DNA from: Bacteroidota bacterium
Lineage (GTDB): Bacteria; Bacteroidota; Bacteroidia; Bacteroidales; Dysgonomonadaceae
Direction: 5' to 3'
NCBI GenBank assembly: GCA_023622765.1
Contig: JAMNYO010000034.1
Coordinates: forward strand, 38,600 to 102,599
Length of the DNA stretch: 64,000 nt
Part shown: in pieces, positions 48,510 to 57,894 of the stretch
How the letters are laid out: every line of letters begins with the position of its first letter
Numbering within the stretch: position 1 is the stretch's first letter
Position numbers and translations under genes: made by a program
The notes under the pieces: model-generated
What the model saw: the letters and a program-made list of their open reading frames with translations, nothing else
Told to the model about the DNA's origin: nothing
Database searches by the model: none

Positions 48510-49193
48510 ATGGCACAAATTCAAACAGGTGGAGGCGACGGTGGAAGAAACCAGCCTAAAAAGCACAACACGCGGGTTGACTTTACCCCCATGGTTGACA
48601 TGATGTTGTTGCTTCTAACATTCTTCATGTTCGTTACCACCTTATCGAAGCCCCAGATAATGGATATCGCGATGCCTTCCGACGCGGAGGTATTGGAAGA
48701 CGAAACTCCCAAAGTAAAGGAGTCGAGAGCCATTACCCTTTTGCTCGGTGAAGAAGACAAGGTATACTATTACCTGGGTAAAATTGATGAGAGCTCGTAC
48801 AGCGACTACACCACCATCAAGGAGACCACCTACTCAACCCGTACCTCGAATGAGGGCCTGCGGGGCATCCTGCTAGAACGGAACGCGGAGGCGGTCAACC
48901 TAATGCGTGAGTTGAAGCTGGAACGATTGGAGAGGGGCGACAAGATGCCGGTAGAGGAGTTCAACGAACGCTCCAATAAAATCAAGGGAGACATCGATGC
49001 GCTCACGGTGGTTATCAAACCCCTAGAGTCATCGAATTACAAGAACTTAGTGGATGCTTTGGATGAGATGCAGATTTGCAGCGTGGGTAAGTATGCCATC
49101 GTTGATGCCACGGAGGGAGACCTCTTCCTCGTGGAAAACTACAGGACGAGGGGTGCCTACGGCGAAGCGAATTTAGCGCCCCAAGCCCGATAA
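48510..49193 (+). CDS. exbD: ExbD-like biopolymer transport protein, copy 2
   Basis: A 227-residue ExbD with membrane motif VDFTPMVDMMLLLLTFFMFVTTL (Asp at about residue 30). A long periplasmic region contains a charged helical insert (NLMRELKLERLERGDKMPVEEFNE) and then the ExbD ending VIKPLESSNYKNLVDALDEMQ. Starting 18 nt after copy 1, it is co-translated. Two ExbDs could form a heterodimer inside the ExbB pentamer, as a dimer is the known stoichiometry. Confidence 0.9.
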   Translation: MAQIQTGGGDGGRNQPKKHNTRVDFTPMVDMMLLLLTFFMFVTTLSKPQIMDIAMPSDAEVLEDETPKVKESRAITLLLGEEDKVYYYLGKIDESSYSDYTTIKETTYSTRTSNEGLRGILLERNAEAVNLMRELKLERLERGDKMPVEEFNERSNKIKGDIDALTVVIKPLESSNYKNLVDALDEMQICSVGKYAIVDATEGDLFLVENYRTRGAYGEANLAPQAR

Positions 49194-49206
49194 ATGATTT
49201 GATAGC

Positions 49207-50046
49207 ATGAGTAAATTTATTGACTTAGACTCCAGAGAATGGTGTGACTTGGTCTTTGAAGGAAAGAACAAACGGTACGGGGCCTATAGGTTGCGTCAGA
49301 CCTCCTCGAAGAGGCACTTGTACGCGCTCGTCATCGTGCTGATCGGGATGATCCTCCTTAGCCTTACACCCCAAGTGATAGGAGTGGTGAAAGAGCTGAC
49401 CAAAAAAACTGACCTTGGCCCTATGGAAGATGTGGTGGAATTGTCGAACCTACCTGTAGAACCAGAGGTTCCACAAGAGAACATCATCAAGCAGGAATCG
49501 GCACCGCCACCCCCTCCCTTGAAGTCGAGTATTCAGTTCGTGCCACCGGTCATCGCGGCCGACGAGGAAGTAACGGATGATGACGTGATGAAAACGCAGG
49601 AGGAGGTGCAGGCCTCCGACCTCCAGATCTCCGTGGCCGACGTAAAAGGTACGGATGAGGAGCACGGGATCGACATCGCCGAGCTTAACAAGCACAAGTT
49701 GGTAGTGGAAGCTGAACCGGAGGTAGAGAAACCGTTTGAGGTGGTAGAACAGAACCCTGAGTTCCCAGGTGGTATCGCCGAACTGCACAAGTACTTGTCC
49801 GATAACATCCGTTACCCGGTGATCGCGCAGGAGAACGGGATTGAAGGAAGGGTTATCGTCCGCTTCGTGGTTTCCAAGACCGGCGAGATCTCCGACGTGG
49901 AGGTACTACGCGGTGTGGACCCGTCACTTGACAAAGAGGCGGTGAGGGTAGTTGAATCAATGCCGAAATGGATTCCCGGGCGACAAAGGGGAAGGGCGGT
50001 TCCCGTCTATTTCACCCTGCCGGTTCTTTTCAGGCTGAACAAGTAA
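49207..50046 (+). CDS. tonB: TonB energy-transducing protein
   Basis: A 279-residue protein: a cytoplasmic N-terminal segment (1-36), one membrane helix (about 37-57), a periplasmic linker with a short proline run (APPPPPLKS) and many acidic residues, and a C-terminal TonB domain (about 185-279: PEFPGGIAELHKYLSDNIRYP, GRVIVRFVVSKTGEISDVEVLRG, VPVYFTLPVLFRL). It should contact the TonB box of outer-membrane transporters such as the SusC at 20913-23993. Compared with E. coli TonB the cytoplasmic N-terminus is longer, a common Bacteroidota trait. Confidence 0.94.
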   Translation: MSKFIDLDSREWCDLVFEGKNKRYGAYRLRQTSSKRHLYALVIVLIGMILLSLTPQVIGVVKELTKKTDLGPMEDVVELSNLPVEPEVPQENIIKQESAPPPPPLKSSIQFVPPVIAADEEVTDDDVMKTQEEVQASDLQISVADVKGTDEEHGIDIAELNKHKLVVEAEPEVEKPFEVVEQNPEFPGGIAELHKYLSDNIRYPVIAQENGIEGRVIVRFVVSKTGEISDVEVLRGVDPSLDKEAVRVVESMPKWIPGRQRGRAVPVYFTLPVLFRLNK

Positions 50047-50077
50047 CTTTTCACCGTGTGTGATATGTAGAAACGAG

Positions 50078-50113
50078 GAGTAGAGCGAATGACTTTCCTT
50101 CATTCGCCTACTC
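50078..50113 (+). terminator. Hairpin after tonB
   Basis: GAGTAG-A-GCGAATGA pairs with TCATTCGC-CTACTC around a 7 nt loop: a 14 bp stem with one bulged A. It begins 32 nt after the tonB stop. The following tract (ACTCGTCTCTTT) is only partly T-rich, so termination may be incomplete; mRNA 3' end protection is an alternative. Confidence 0.5.
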
Positions 50114-50189
50114 ACTCGTCTCTTTAATTTATTGCCGCCGACTAGATGAAATTGTAAAATCGAGTAATTGAAAACAGCGCTGTAAGCCA

Positions 50190-50405
50190 ATGAGAGAATT
50201 CAATCGAGGGATTGACCCAAAGAAGAATTTCAAGCTGATATGGGGAGCCACGATGGGGATCCTCTACATCACGTTCGCGTATTTTTTGGTCTTCACTCCC
50301 TTTTTTGAATCCAAACTACTCCCCAAAGGGCTACGTATCATACTGGGTGTGGTTTTCACCTTATATGGGGTAATGAGGGTATATAGGTCTTGGAAAGGAA
50401 GGTGA
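50190..50405 (+). CDS. Small membrane protein of the exb/tonB cluster
   Basis: A 71-residue protein with two predicted membrane helices: LIWGATMGILYITFAYFLVF and GLRIILGVVFTLYGVMRVY, joined by a short extracytoplasmic loop and ending in basic residues. I do not recognise the family. Its stop overlaps the next gene's start (TGATG), so it is translationally coupled with the PstS-like lipoprotein and is likely a real part of the cluster. Confidence 0.7.
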   Translation: MREFNRGIDPKKNFKLIWGATMGILYITFAYFLVFTPFFESKLLPKGLRIILGVVFTLYGVMRVYRSWKGR

Positions 50406-51421
50406 TGAATATGAAACTGACACGTTTACTAATCTTGGTCACGGGGATGATGCTTTTTGCATCCTGTTACGATCGGCCAAAACGCACGGATACGGCGACC
50501 TCCGGTATCACGCAGGTCGCGGTAGACGAGAGTTTTGCCCCGGTTGTGGAGGCCTCTATCAACGTGTTTGAGTCACTCTACCCCAAGGCCGCGATTATCC
50601 CGGTCTACACCACCGACTTAAACAGTTACCAGTTGTTGATGGACGATAGCATCCGGTTGCTTATCGGAACCCGTCCGCTCACTGAAAACGAGTTGGCCAT
50701 CATCAAAGAGAGAAAGCAACGGATACGAAGTCACAAGATAGCCATAGATGGCATCGCCGTGATTACCCACAAGGAAAACACCGATACGCTGTTAACGACA
50801 CAACAACTGCAAAAAATATTGACGGGCGAAATAAACAGTTGGAAGCAACTGAACCCGAAATCACCGTTAGAGGAGATTACCGTGATGTTCGATACGCCCA
50901 ACTCCAGCATGGTCCGTTACATGCAAGACTCCATCACCCACCACCAGCCCTTCGGGGCTAACGTGAAGGCGCTGTCTACCGACAGCGCGCTGGTCGATAT
51001 CAACCAACTGGTTTCTCACGACAAGGTGATAGAGTACGTGGCATCGCATGCCAACGCCATCGGTTTCGTCGGGCTCAATTGGATTTCCAGCCCCACGGAC
51101 AGCCTCTCCTACGGATTTATCGAGGAGGTCAACCTGGTCTCGATGAGCAGCGCTTCGGAAGCTACCCCATTGACCAGCTATAAGCCCTACCCCTACCAAC
51201 TCGCGCTGGAGATGGCCCATCGACAAGACCCCAGGGAATTTCCCGCTAGGGGTTACCCGCTCACCCGCGATATCTTCATGATCATTACCGATTCGCCGGG
51301 TGGTCTCTCCTCAGGGTTCTTCAACTTCGTCTCAGGAGATCGGGGACAGCGCATTATCTTAAAATCGGGTATGCTCCCATCCAATCGTCCGGTTCGATTG
51401 GTGCAAATATCGGAGAAGTAA
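50405..51421 (+). CDS. PstS-like substrate-binding lipoprotein
   Basis: A 338-residue protein from the ATG overlapping the upstream stop. The signal ends MLFASC (lipobox), with YDRPK after it. The fold resembles the phosphate-binding PBP-like family: AVDESFAPVVEASINVFESLYP, LLIGTRPLTENE, AIDGIAVITHKENT, LTGEINSWKQL, NSSMVRYMQD and GYPLTRDIFMIIT. pstC, pstA, pstB and phoU are not near, so a role in a phosphate ABC transporter is doubtful. Its place in a TonB-ExbBD cluster suggests work at the envelope with that system, but phosphate binding itself is unproved. Confidence 0.8.
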   Translation: MNMKLTRLLILVTGMMLFASCYDRPKRTDTATSGITQVAVDESFAPVVEASINVFESLYPKAAIIPVYTTDLNSYQLLMDDSIRLLIGTRPLTENELAIIKERKQRIRSHKIAIDGIAVITHKENTDTLLTTQQLQKILTGEINSWKQLNPKSPLEEITVMFDTPNSSMVRYMQDSITHHQPFGANVKALSTDSALVDINQLVSHDKVIEYVASHANAIGFVGLNWISSPTDSLSYGFIEEVNLVSMSSASEATPLTSYKPYPYQLALEMAHRQDPREFPARGYPLTRDIFMIITDSPGGLSSGFFNFVSGDRGQRIILKSGMLPSNRPVRLVQISEK

Positions 51422-51491
51422 ACTTTTTTTGAAACAGATAGTCCTAATAATGACAATAATATAATAATGTAAACATAAAACCTACACAGAC

Positions 51492-53177
51492 ATGAAGAAA
51501 AATTACCTGTTAATCGCCCTGTTTTTAATCGCACTCATCCCGGCTGCATGGGGCCAGGTGGATAAAGGCTTAGAACTATTCCTCCTGGAAAATTTCGACG
51601 AGGCAAAGAAAGTGTTTGAACAGACCTCTACTTCACAACCGGATATCGCGTATTACTACCTCGGTGAAATCGCTCTCCAAAAAGAGAACACCGAAGAGGC
51701 AATGGCCTACTACCAAAAAGGAATCGCTGCAGACGAGGATGCGGTTTTCTGCCAAATCGGAGTAAACAAGTTATCGTTAAAATCGAATCCTACTGAATTC
51801 AAAAAAAGCATGCAGGGCATCGCCAAGAAAAACAGGAAGAAAGCACCTGTACTCGTGGCCGTGGCGCAAGCTTACCGATATAACGACATGCACAAGGAGG
51901 CATCCGGTGCCTTATCATCAGCACGAAGCGCGGATAAAACCTACCCCTACATCTACCTCTTTGAGGGCTATTGGATGGAAAAACAGGGGAACACCGGAGG
52001 GGCTGCCACGCAATACGAACAGGCTATCAACTTCGATCCCAACTGCGCCGTGGCCTATGTGAAAAACTCATTGGCCTACAGCTCCGTACTACCCAGCGCC
52101 GCGACCAACACCTTGAAGATAGGCTTAGAGGCCAATCCGGGCAATGAACTCATCACCAAGTACCTGGCAAGAAATTATTACCGGAACGGTTTCTACGAGT
52201 TGGCCATCAACGAATACAGCACCCTGCTGCAACAAGGCAAATTAAGCCCTGAGGACGAGCGCAACTACGCGGCAAGCCTCTACTTCTCAGACAGGTTTGA
52301 GGAGGCACTGCAAGCGCTGAGCACCATCCTGGCAAAAGAGCCGGATCATCCGGTAATGAACCGCCTCATGATGTACACGCAGAATGAACTGCAAAACTAC
52401 GAAGAGGCTATCGCGGCTGGTGAGCATTTCTTTGAGTTAAGGAGTGACGACGAGGAGTTCAAGCCTTTAAAGACCGACTTCACCAAGTTGGCTGAAGCCT
52501 ACATGGCTGTGGGTAGCGTTGACAAGGCGATTGAAATGTACAAAGGAGCGGTGAAAGTTGACCCGGAAGAGACCGCGCTATTTAAAGAGATAGCATCCAC
52601 GTTGGCACGGGCAGACCGGACAATTGAAGCCATAGAGTTTTACCAAGGGTATATTGATGCCACCCAAAGCACTGAACCGGAGGACTTCCTGCAACTGGGT
52701 AGCTACAATTACCAAATAGCGGGTAAACTGGCAAGGAAAGCCAACGCGGCCAAAAAGGCTATCGAAGCAGAAGAAACGGTAGAGGTCAACCTCGAGCTAC
52801 TCAACGATAGCCTGGCTCAATTCGCTGGCAAAGCCGTGGAAGCCTTCACCAAGATAACTGATCTGATGCCCGACAGCTACCTGGGCTACTACTGGCGTGC
52901 GAACGCCAACACGCTACTCGATCAAGACCTGTCGAAAGGGTTGGCCAACAGCGACTACCAGAAGATGATCGAGATATTGATCGCGGATGAGGAAGGTAAT
53001 AACCTGAACAAGTTGATCGAGGCCTACCGCTACTTCGCGATCTATTACCTCTACCAGTACGACTCGAGTGACTCCAAAGCTGATAAGAATCAATCGATCG
53101 AATACGCCAAGAAGGTACTGGAACTGAGTCCAGACGATGCAACCGCAACTCAAATCGTAGAGGGATTGCAACAATAA
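51492..53177 (+). CDS. Exported tetratricopeptide-repeat protein of the exb/tonB cluster
   Basis: A 561-residue protein with a signal peptide (ending LIPAAWG, then QVDKG) and about ten TPR-like units over the rest, for example ENFDEAKKVFEQTSTSQPDI, AMAYYQKGIAADEDAV, AATQYEQAINFDPNCAVAYV, AIEMYKGAVKVDPEE and SIEYAKKVLELSPDDATATQ. It should be a periplasmic scaffold. It follows the PstS-like gene by 70 bp and precedes atpE by only 33 bp, so the second atp block may be read from the exb/tonB transcript. Confidence 0.88.
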   Translation: MKKNYLLIALFLIALIPAAWGQVDKGLELFLLENFDEAKKVFEQTSTSQPDIAYYYLGEIALQKENTEEAMAYYQKGIAADEDAVFCQIGVNKLSLKSNPTEFKKSMQGIAKKNRKKAPVLVAVAQAYRYNDMHKEASGALSSARSADKTYPYIYLFEGYWMEKQGNTGGAATQYEQAINFDPNCAVAYVKNSLAYSSVLPSAATNTLKIGLEANPGNELITKYLARNYYRNGFYELAINEYSTLLQQGKLSPEDERNYAASLYFSDRFEEALQALSTILAKEPDHPVMNRLMMYTQNELQNYEEAIAAGEHFFELRSDDEEFKPLKTDFTKLAEAYMAVGSVDKAIEMYKGAVKVDPEETALFKEIASTLARADRTIEAIEFYQGYIDATQSTEPEDFLQLGSYNYQIAGKLARKANAAKKAIEAEETVEVNLELLNDSLAQFAGKAVEAFTKITDLMPDSYLGYYWRANANTLLDQDLSKGLANSDYQKMIEILIADEEGNNLNKLIEAYRYFAIYYLYQYDSSDSKADKNQSIEYAKKVLELSPDDATATQIVEGLQQ

Positions 53178-53192
53178 AACAGAATATTATAA

Positions 53193-53462
<270 letters not shown>

Positions 53463-53465
53463 GGT

Positions 53466-53966
53466 ATGTCGTTGCTTACACCCGAACCGGGACTCGTTTT
53501 CTGGATGCTCATCGCATTCGGCGTGGTGCTGTTCGTGTTGATCAAGTTTGCCCTGCCAACCATCATGAATTCGGTGGAAAAACGTGCGGACTGGATCGAC
53601 GAGTCGCTCCAAGCTGCACGGGAGGCACGTGAAGAACTGGCCAACGTGAAGAAAGCGGGTGAGGAGATGATGGCGGCCACTCGAGAGCAACAATCCGCCA
53701 TGCTAAGGGAAACCGAAAAGCTGAGGGAAAAGCTGATCAAGCAAGCCCGGGAAGATGCTCGCCAGGAGTCGGAGAAGATCCTAACCGCCGCACGCGAACA
53801 GATAGGCGCTGAGAAAGAGGAGGCGCTCCGGCAAATTCGGGGTGAGGTCGCCGAGATATCACTTGAACTCTCAGGCAAGATCTTGCGCGAAAAGCTGAGC
53901 ACCGGTCAAGAGCAGACACGCTTGATCGATCGCCTACTGGATGAGATTGACCTGTCGAAATCGTAG
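53466..53966 (+). CDS. atpF: ATP synthase Fo subunit b
   Basis: A 166-residue peripheral-stalk subunit: one N-terminal membrane helix (about 8-28, LVFWMLIAFGVVLFVLIKFALP) and a long charged helix (about 40-150) with heptad-like spacing, suited to a right-handed coiled-coil dimer. It starts 3 nt after atpE and precedes atpH by 9 nt. Confidence 0.95.
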   Translation: MSLLTPEPGLVFWMLIAFGVVLFVLIKFALPTIMNSVEKRADWIDESLQAAREAREELANVKKAGEEMMAATREQQSAMLRETEKLREKLIKQAREDARQESEKILTAAREQIGAEKEEALRQIRGEVAEISLELSGKILREKLSTGQEQTRLIDRLLDEIDLSKS

Positions 53967-53975
53967 GGTAACGGT

Positions 53976-54512
53976 ATGAACAGCGGGCTGGTATCCACAC
54001 GTTACGCGTATGCCCTCCTGGACTTTGCGATAGAGTCGGGAGAGCAGGAGCAGGTGTACGCCAGAATGAAGTTGCTGGCCCATATGTTCTTTGAAGTACC
54101 AGAACTGAAAGGGGCCGTGCAGAACCCCTCCATACCGGCAAAGGAGAAAAAAAAGATTATCGTTACCGCCTGCGGTGGGGAGCTGCCCACGTCGCTTGAC
54201 AAGATGATCGAACTCATCCTCGAAAACGAGAGGGAAAACCAGCTACAATTTATTACCCAACGCTTTATTGACCTCTATCGCAAGCGTTTCCGTATTCAAG
54301 CGGGTAAGCTAATCACGGCGGTACCTATCGAAGAAGAGACCAAGATGCGGCTCATGGAGAAAATCAACCTCTTGATCGGCAATACCCTGGAGATAGAAAC
54401 CGTGGTGGACCCCGACATCATTGGCGGGTTCATCCTCAACTTAGACGATTACCGCTGGGACGCGAGCGTTAGCGGCGAGCTCGAGCGGGTCAGGCAGTCG
54501 CTGAAACAATGA
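53976..54512 (+). CDS. atpH: ATP synthase F1 subunit delta
   Basis: A 178-residue subunit linking the b stalk to the top of F1. It has the helical N-terminal domain beginning [17 protein letters not shown] and the C-terminal [34 protein letters not shown], a typical delta ending. Gene order atpF-atpH-atpA is normal. Confidence 0.93.
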   Translation: MNSGLVSTRYAYALLDFAIESGEQEQVYARMKLLAHMFFEVPELKGAVQNPSIPAKEKKKIIVTACGGELPTSLDKMIELILENERENQLQFITQRFIDLYRKRFRIQAGKLITAVPIEEETKMRLMEKINLLIGNTLEIETVVDPDIIGGFILNLDDYRWDASVSGELERVRQSLKQ

Positions 54513-54537
54513 AAAACAAGCATCAAGAAAGATAGTT

Positions 54538-56127
54538 ATGGCAGACAAGGCAATTAAGATAAGCGAAGTATCCGAGATGTTGCGTATGCAACTGAAGGGG
54601 ATAGATAACCGCGTGAAGTTCGAGGAGACGGGCGTGGTGGTCAGCGTCAGCGACGGCGTGATTCGGGTCTTCGGCCTACATAACGCCGAGGCAAGCGAAC
54701 TGCTGGAGTTCGATAACGGTATGCATGCCATCGTGATGAACCTCGAGGAAGACAACGTGGGTGCCATCCTGCTGGGACCATCCAGCGAGATCAAGGAGGG
54801 GTACACCGTGAAACGCACGGGGCGGGTAGCCTCCCTGTTCGTGGGCGAAGGTATGCTGGGCCGCGTCATCACCCCCACCGGCGAACCCCTGGATGGAAAA
54901 GGGCCAGTGAAGGGTGAAAAGATTGAAATGCCCATGGAGCGCAAGGCACCAGGCGTGGTATTCCGCCAACCGGTGAACACCCCCCTGCAGACGGGACTGA
55001 AGGCGATTGATGCCATGATTCCCATTGGCCGGGGGCAACGAGAGCTGATCATCGGCGACCGGCAGACCGGTAAGACCAGCATCGCCATCGATACCATCAT
55101 CAACCAACGTGAAAACTTCGAGAAGGGCAACCCTGTTTATTGCATCTACGTGGCCATCGGGCAAAAGGGCTCATCGGTGGCCTCCATCGTGAAGACCCTC
55201 ACCGAGAAAGGAGCCATGGACTATACCGTTATCGTCTCTGCCAGCGGATCCGACTCGGCAGCCATGCGCTACATCGCACCATTTGCCGGTGCGGCCATCG
55301 GTGAGTACTTCCGCGACACAGGCCGCGACGCGCTGGTGGTGTACGACGACCTCTCGAAGCAGGCGGTGGCCTACCGCGAGGTGTCGCTTGTCCTTCGACG
55401 CCCCTCCGGGCGTGAGGCCTATCCCGGCGACATCTTCTACCTCCACTCCCGTTTGTTGGAGAGAGCGGCACGCATCATCTCCCAAGAGGAGGTGGCCGTG
55501 AATATGAACGATCTACCTCCAAGCCTCAAGGGAAGGGTCAAGGGGGGCGGATCGTTAACCGCGCTCCCCATCATCGAGACGCAGGCCGGCGACGTTTCCG
55601 CGTATATCCCCACCAACGTGATCTCCATCACCGACGGGCAGATCTTTCTCGAGAACGACCTCTTTAACCGTGGTATCCGTCCCGCGATCAACGTGGGTAT
55701 CTCCGTCTCCCGCGTGGGGGGGAACGCGCAGGTGAAGGCCATGAAGAGGGTGGCCGGCACGTTGAAAATTGACCAGGCACAGTACGAGGAGTTGGCCGCA
55801 TTCACCAAGTTTGGCGGGGATATGGACCCCGTCACGGCGATGACAATCGATAAGGGGGCCAAAAACGAACAGTTGCTGGTACAGCCCGTGAACAGTCCCA
55901 TGCGCCTGGAACACCAGATAGCCGTACTCTATTGCGGCACCCACGGGCTGTTGACAGAGGTGCCCCTTGATCAGGTAACACGTTTTGAGAAAGAGTTCCT
56001 CACCGCGCTGGAAGCCAGCCATCGTGAGGATGTGCTCGACCCGTTGCAAAGGGGTGAGATGAGCGACCAAATCGGTGAGATCATCGAAAAGGTAGCGCGC
56101 GATACCATATCCATCATGAAACGATAA
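54538..56127 (+). CDS. atpA: ATP synthase F1 subunit alpha
   Basis: A 529-residue non-catalytic nucleotide-binding subunit. Walker A is [61 protein letters not shown] and the conserved arginine region [11 protein letters not shown] are present. Full length, with the N-terminal stalk-binding helix (residues 1-20). Confidence 0.96.
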   Translation: MADKAIKISEVSEMLRMQLKGIDNRVKFEETGVVVSVSDGVIRVFGLHNAEASELLEFDNGMHAIVMNLEEDNVGAILLGPSSEIKEGYTVKRTGRVASLFVGEGMLGRVITPTGEPLDGKGPVKGEKIEMPMERKAPGVVFRQPVNTPLQTGLKAIDAMIPIGRGQRELIIGDRQTGKTSIAIDTIINQRENFEKGNPVYCIYVAIGQKGSSVASIVKTLTEKGAMDYTVIVSASGSDSAAMRYIAPFAGAAIGEYFRDTGRDALVVYDDLSKQAVAYREVSLVLRRPSGREAYPGDIFYLHSRLLERAARIISQEEVAVNMNDLPPSLKGRVKGGGSLTALPIIETQAGDVSAYIPTNVISITDGQIFLENDLFNRGIRPAINVGISVSRVGGNAQVKAMKRVAGTLKIDQAQYEELAAFTKFGGDMDPVTAMTIDKGAKNEQLLVQPVNSPMRLEHQIAVLYCGTHGLLTEVPLDQVTRFEKEFLTALEASHREDVLDPLQRGEMSDQIGEIIEKVARDTISIMKR

Positions 56128-56133
56128 CCAGCA

Positions 56134-57021
56134 ATGTCAAGGCTAAAAGAGATAAAAGGTAGGCTCCAGTCGGTTCAATCCACCCGGAAGATCACGTCGG
56201 CCATGATGATGGTCTCGTCGGCCAAGCAGAAGAAGGCCGAACGGGTACTGTTGAACCTACGCCCCTACACCCAAGCCTTACAGCGCATCGTGCAGCCACT
56301 ACTGATGAATGAGGAGGGGCTAATTGAAACCTCCCCCTACATGGTGGAACGCCCCGTGAAACGTGTGGCCATCGTGGCGTTCTCGTCCAATAGCGGGCTC
56401 GTGGGCCGTTTTAACGAGAACGTAACCGAAATGGTCATGGAGACCTATACCCAATACCAATCCCTGGGAAACGAGAATATCCTCCTCTACGCCGTGGGGG
56501 AGAAGGTTCTAAAAGGGGCACGAAAAAAGGGAATAGCGGTTCGTGACGACTTCCTGGAACATGCAGAAAAACCTTCCTACGCCAACGCACGCCACATCGC
56601 TCAATCCCTTATGGAACTTTACACAAGTGGAGAGATCGATCGGGTGGAGCTTATCTATCACCACTTCAGGGGTACCCGTTCGCAGGTACTGACGCGGGAG
56701 CCCCTTCTTCCCATCGACTTCAGCGAACTGGAAAAGGCTACCACAAGCAAAAGCACACACGAGCTAGACTACATACTGGAACCCGACAAGCAGACCCTGC
56801 TGGAACAACTGGTTCCCAAAATGCTCCAGCTCAAGCTGCACACGGCCCACGTTGACTCCGTTACCTCGGAGCACGCGGCACGGGTAACCGCCATGCAGAT
56901 CGCCACCGACAACGCCGACGAGTTGATCGAAGAACTCAGGCTCGAATTTAACAAGATGCGGCAGCAGGCCATCACCAACGAGCTGCTCGATATCATGGGC
57001 GGCACCGTTGGTCAGCGTTAG
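56134..57021 (+). CDS. atpG: ATP synthase F1 subunit gamma
   Basis: A 295-residue rotor shaft. The N-terminal helix MSRLKEIKGRLQSVQSTRKITSAMMMVSSAK and C-terminal helix SEHAARVTAMQIATDNADELIEEL and LEFNKMRQQAITNELLDIMGG form the coiled coil. Last gene of the atp set and of the long plus-strand block; ysxC converges on it 69 bp later. Confidence 0.95.
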   Translation: MSRLKEIKGRLQSVQSTRKITSAMMMVSSAKQKKAERVLLNLRPYTQALQRIVQPLLMNEEGLIETSPYMVERPVKRVAIVAFSSNSGLVGRFNENVTEMVMETYTQYQSLGNENILLYAVGEKVLKGARKKGIAVRDDFLEHAEKPSYANARHIAQSLMELYTSGEIDRVELIYHHFRGTRSQVLTREPLLPIDFSELEKATTSKSTHELDYILEPDKQTLLEQLVPKMLQLKLHTAHVDSVTSEHAARVTAMQIATDNADELIEELRLEFNKMRQQAITNELLDIMGGTVGQR

Positions 57022-57090
57022 CGTACTCCACAAGCATAAAAACAACGCTACACAGCGCGATGGGCACCTTCACCAACAGCGCAACGGCCC

Positions 57091-57687
57091 TTACAACGAC
57101 GCGTTAATCTCCTTAATGTATTGCAACAACTCTTCCCTACCCTCTCGTTTCGTGGAAGAGGTAACAAAAATGGGGGGTAGCTCTTCCCAAGCCTCCAGCA
57201 GTTTCTCCTTATACGCGTTCACATTGGCTTGCACGCGGTTAACGCCCAGCTTATCGGCCTTGGTGAATACGATGGCAAACGGAACGCCGTTCTCGCCCAG
57301 CCACTCCATGAACGCCAGGTCGATTGGCATCGCCTCGTGGCGGGAGTCCAACAACACGAACAGACAGGTCATCGCCGTGCGCTGCAAGATATAGGCTCTG
57401 ATCATCTGCTCGATCTTCTCCCTTTCCCCCTTGCCCCGGCGTGCGTAACCATACCCGGGCAGGTCCACCAGGTACCACTCATCGTTAATCAAAAAGTGAT
57501 TGATCAACCAGGTTTTCCCCGGTTTAGAAGAGGTCATGGCCAACCCCTTTCGGTTGGTCAGCATATTGATGAGCGATGACTTACCCACATTGGAACGTCC
57601 GATAAACGCGTATTCGGGTCGCCCATCCGCTGGGCATTTTCGATAGTCCGTGTTGCTTACCACGAACTCAGCTTTTCCTATATTCAT
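57091..57687 (-). CDS. ysxC: Ribosome-assembly GTPase YsxC/EngB
   Basis: A 198-residue GTPase from the ATG at 57685-57687; the open frame upstream to 57843 is an extension through a duplicated piece of the symporter gene. Motifs: G1 GRSNVGKSS, the SSKPGKTW switch region, G3 [10 protein letters not shown]4 FTKADKL and G5 VTSSTKREG. YsxC helps assemble the 50S subunit and is essential in many bacteria. It is transcribed toward atpG. Confidence 0.95.
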   Translation of the reverse strand: MNIGKAEFVVSNTDYRKCPADGRPEYAFIGRSNVGKSSLINMLTNRKGLAMTSSKPGKTWLINHFLINDEWYLVDLPGYGYARRGKGEREKIEQMIRAYILQRTAMTCLFVLLDSRHEAMPIDLAFMEWLGENGVPFAIVFTKADKLGVNRVQANVNAYKEKLLEAWEELPPIFVTSSTKREGREELLQYIKEINASL

Positions 57688-57783
57688 TGTTTCACCTTTC
57701 CAACTTTCGTTCTTCAGTTTTAAAATTAACTTCACGGTATCGACACCTTGAAAAACCAATCCGGATCCAATACAAAGAGTAAG

Positions 57784-57894
57784 CGCTGGCCGTTTTGAAA
57801 CTATCCAAAGTCCAAGACAAAGATAATGACAATCGCTTGTCACCTTAACAACTTTTCAACCGCTGGTCGTTTCGAAACCATCCAGAGCCCCAAG
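57784..57894 (-). repeat. Short duplication of the symporter gene's 3' end
   Basis: The last coding part of the symporter gene (57861-57894, encoding [11 protein letters not shown]) is repeated at 57784-57816 just beyond the stop codon, with about five differences and one indel. The second copy encodes [11 protein letters not shown] in an untranslated position upstream of ysxC. Confidence 0.65.

Noticed and set aside
50405-51421. Phosphate ABC transport operon
   Set aside because: No pstC, pstA, pstB or phoU is near; only the binding-protein fold is seen.
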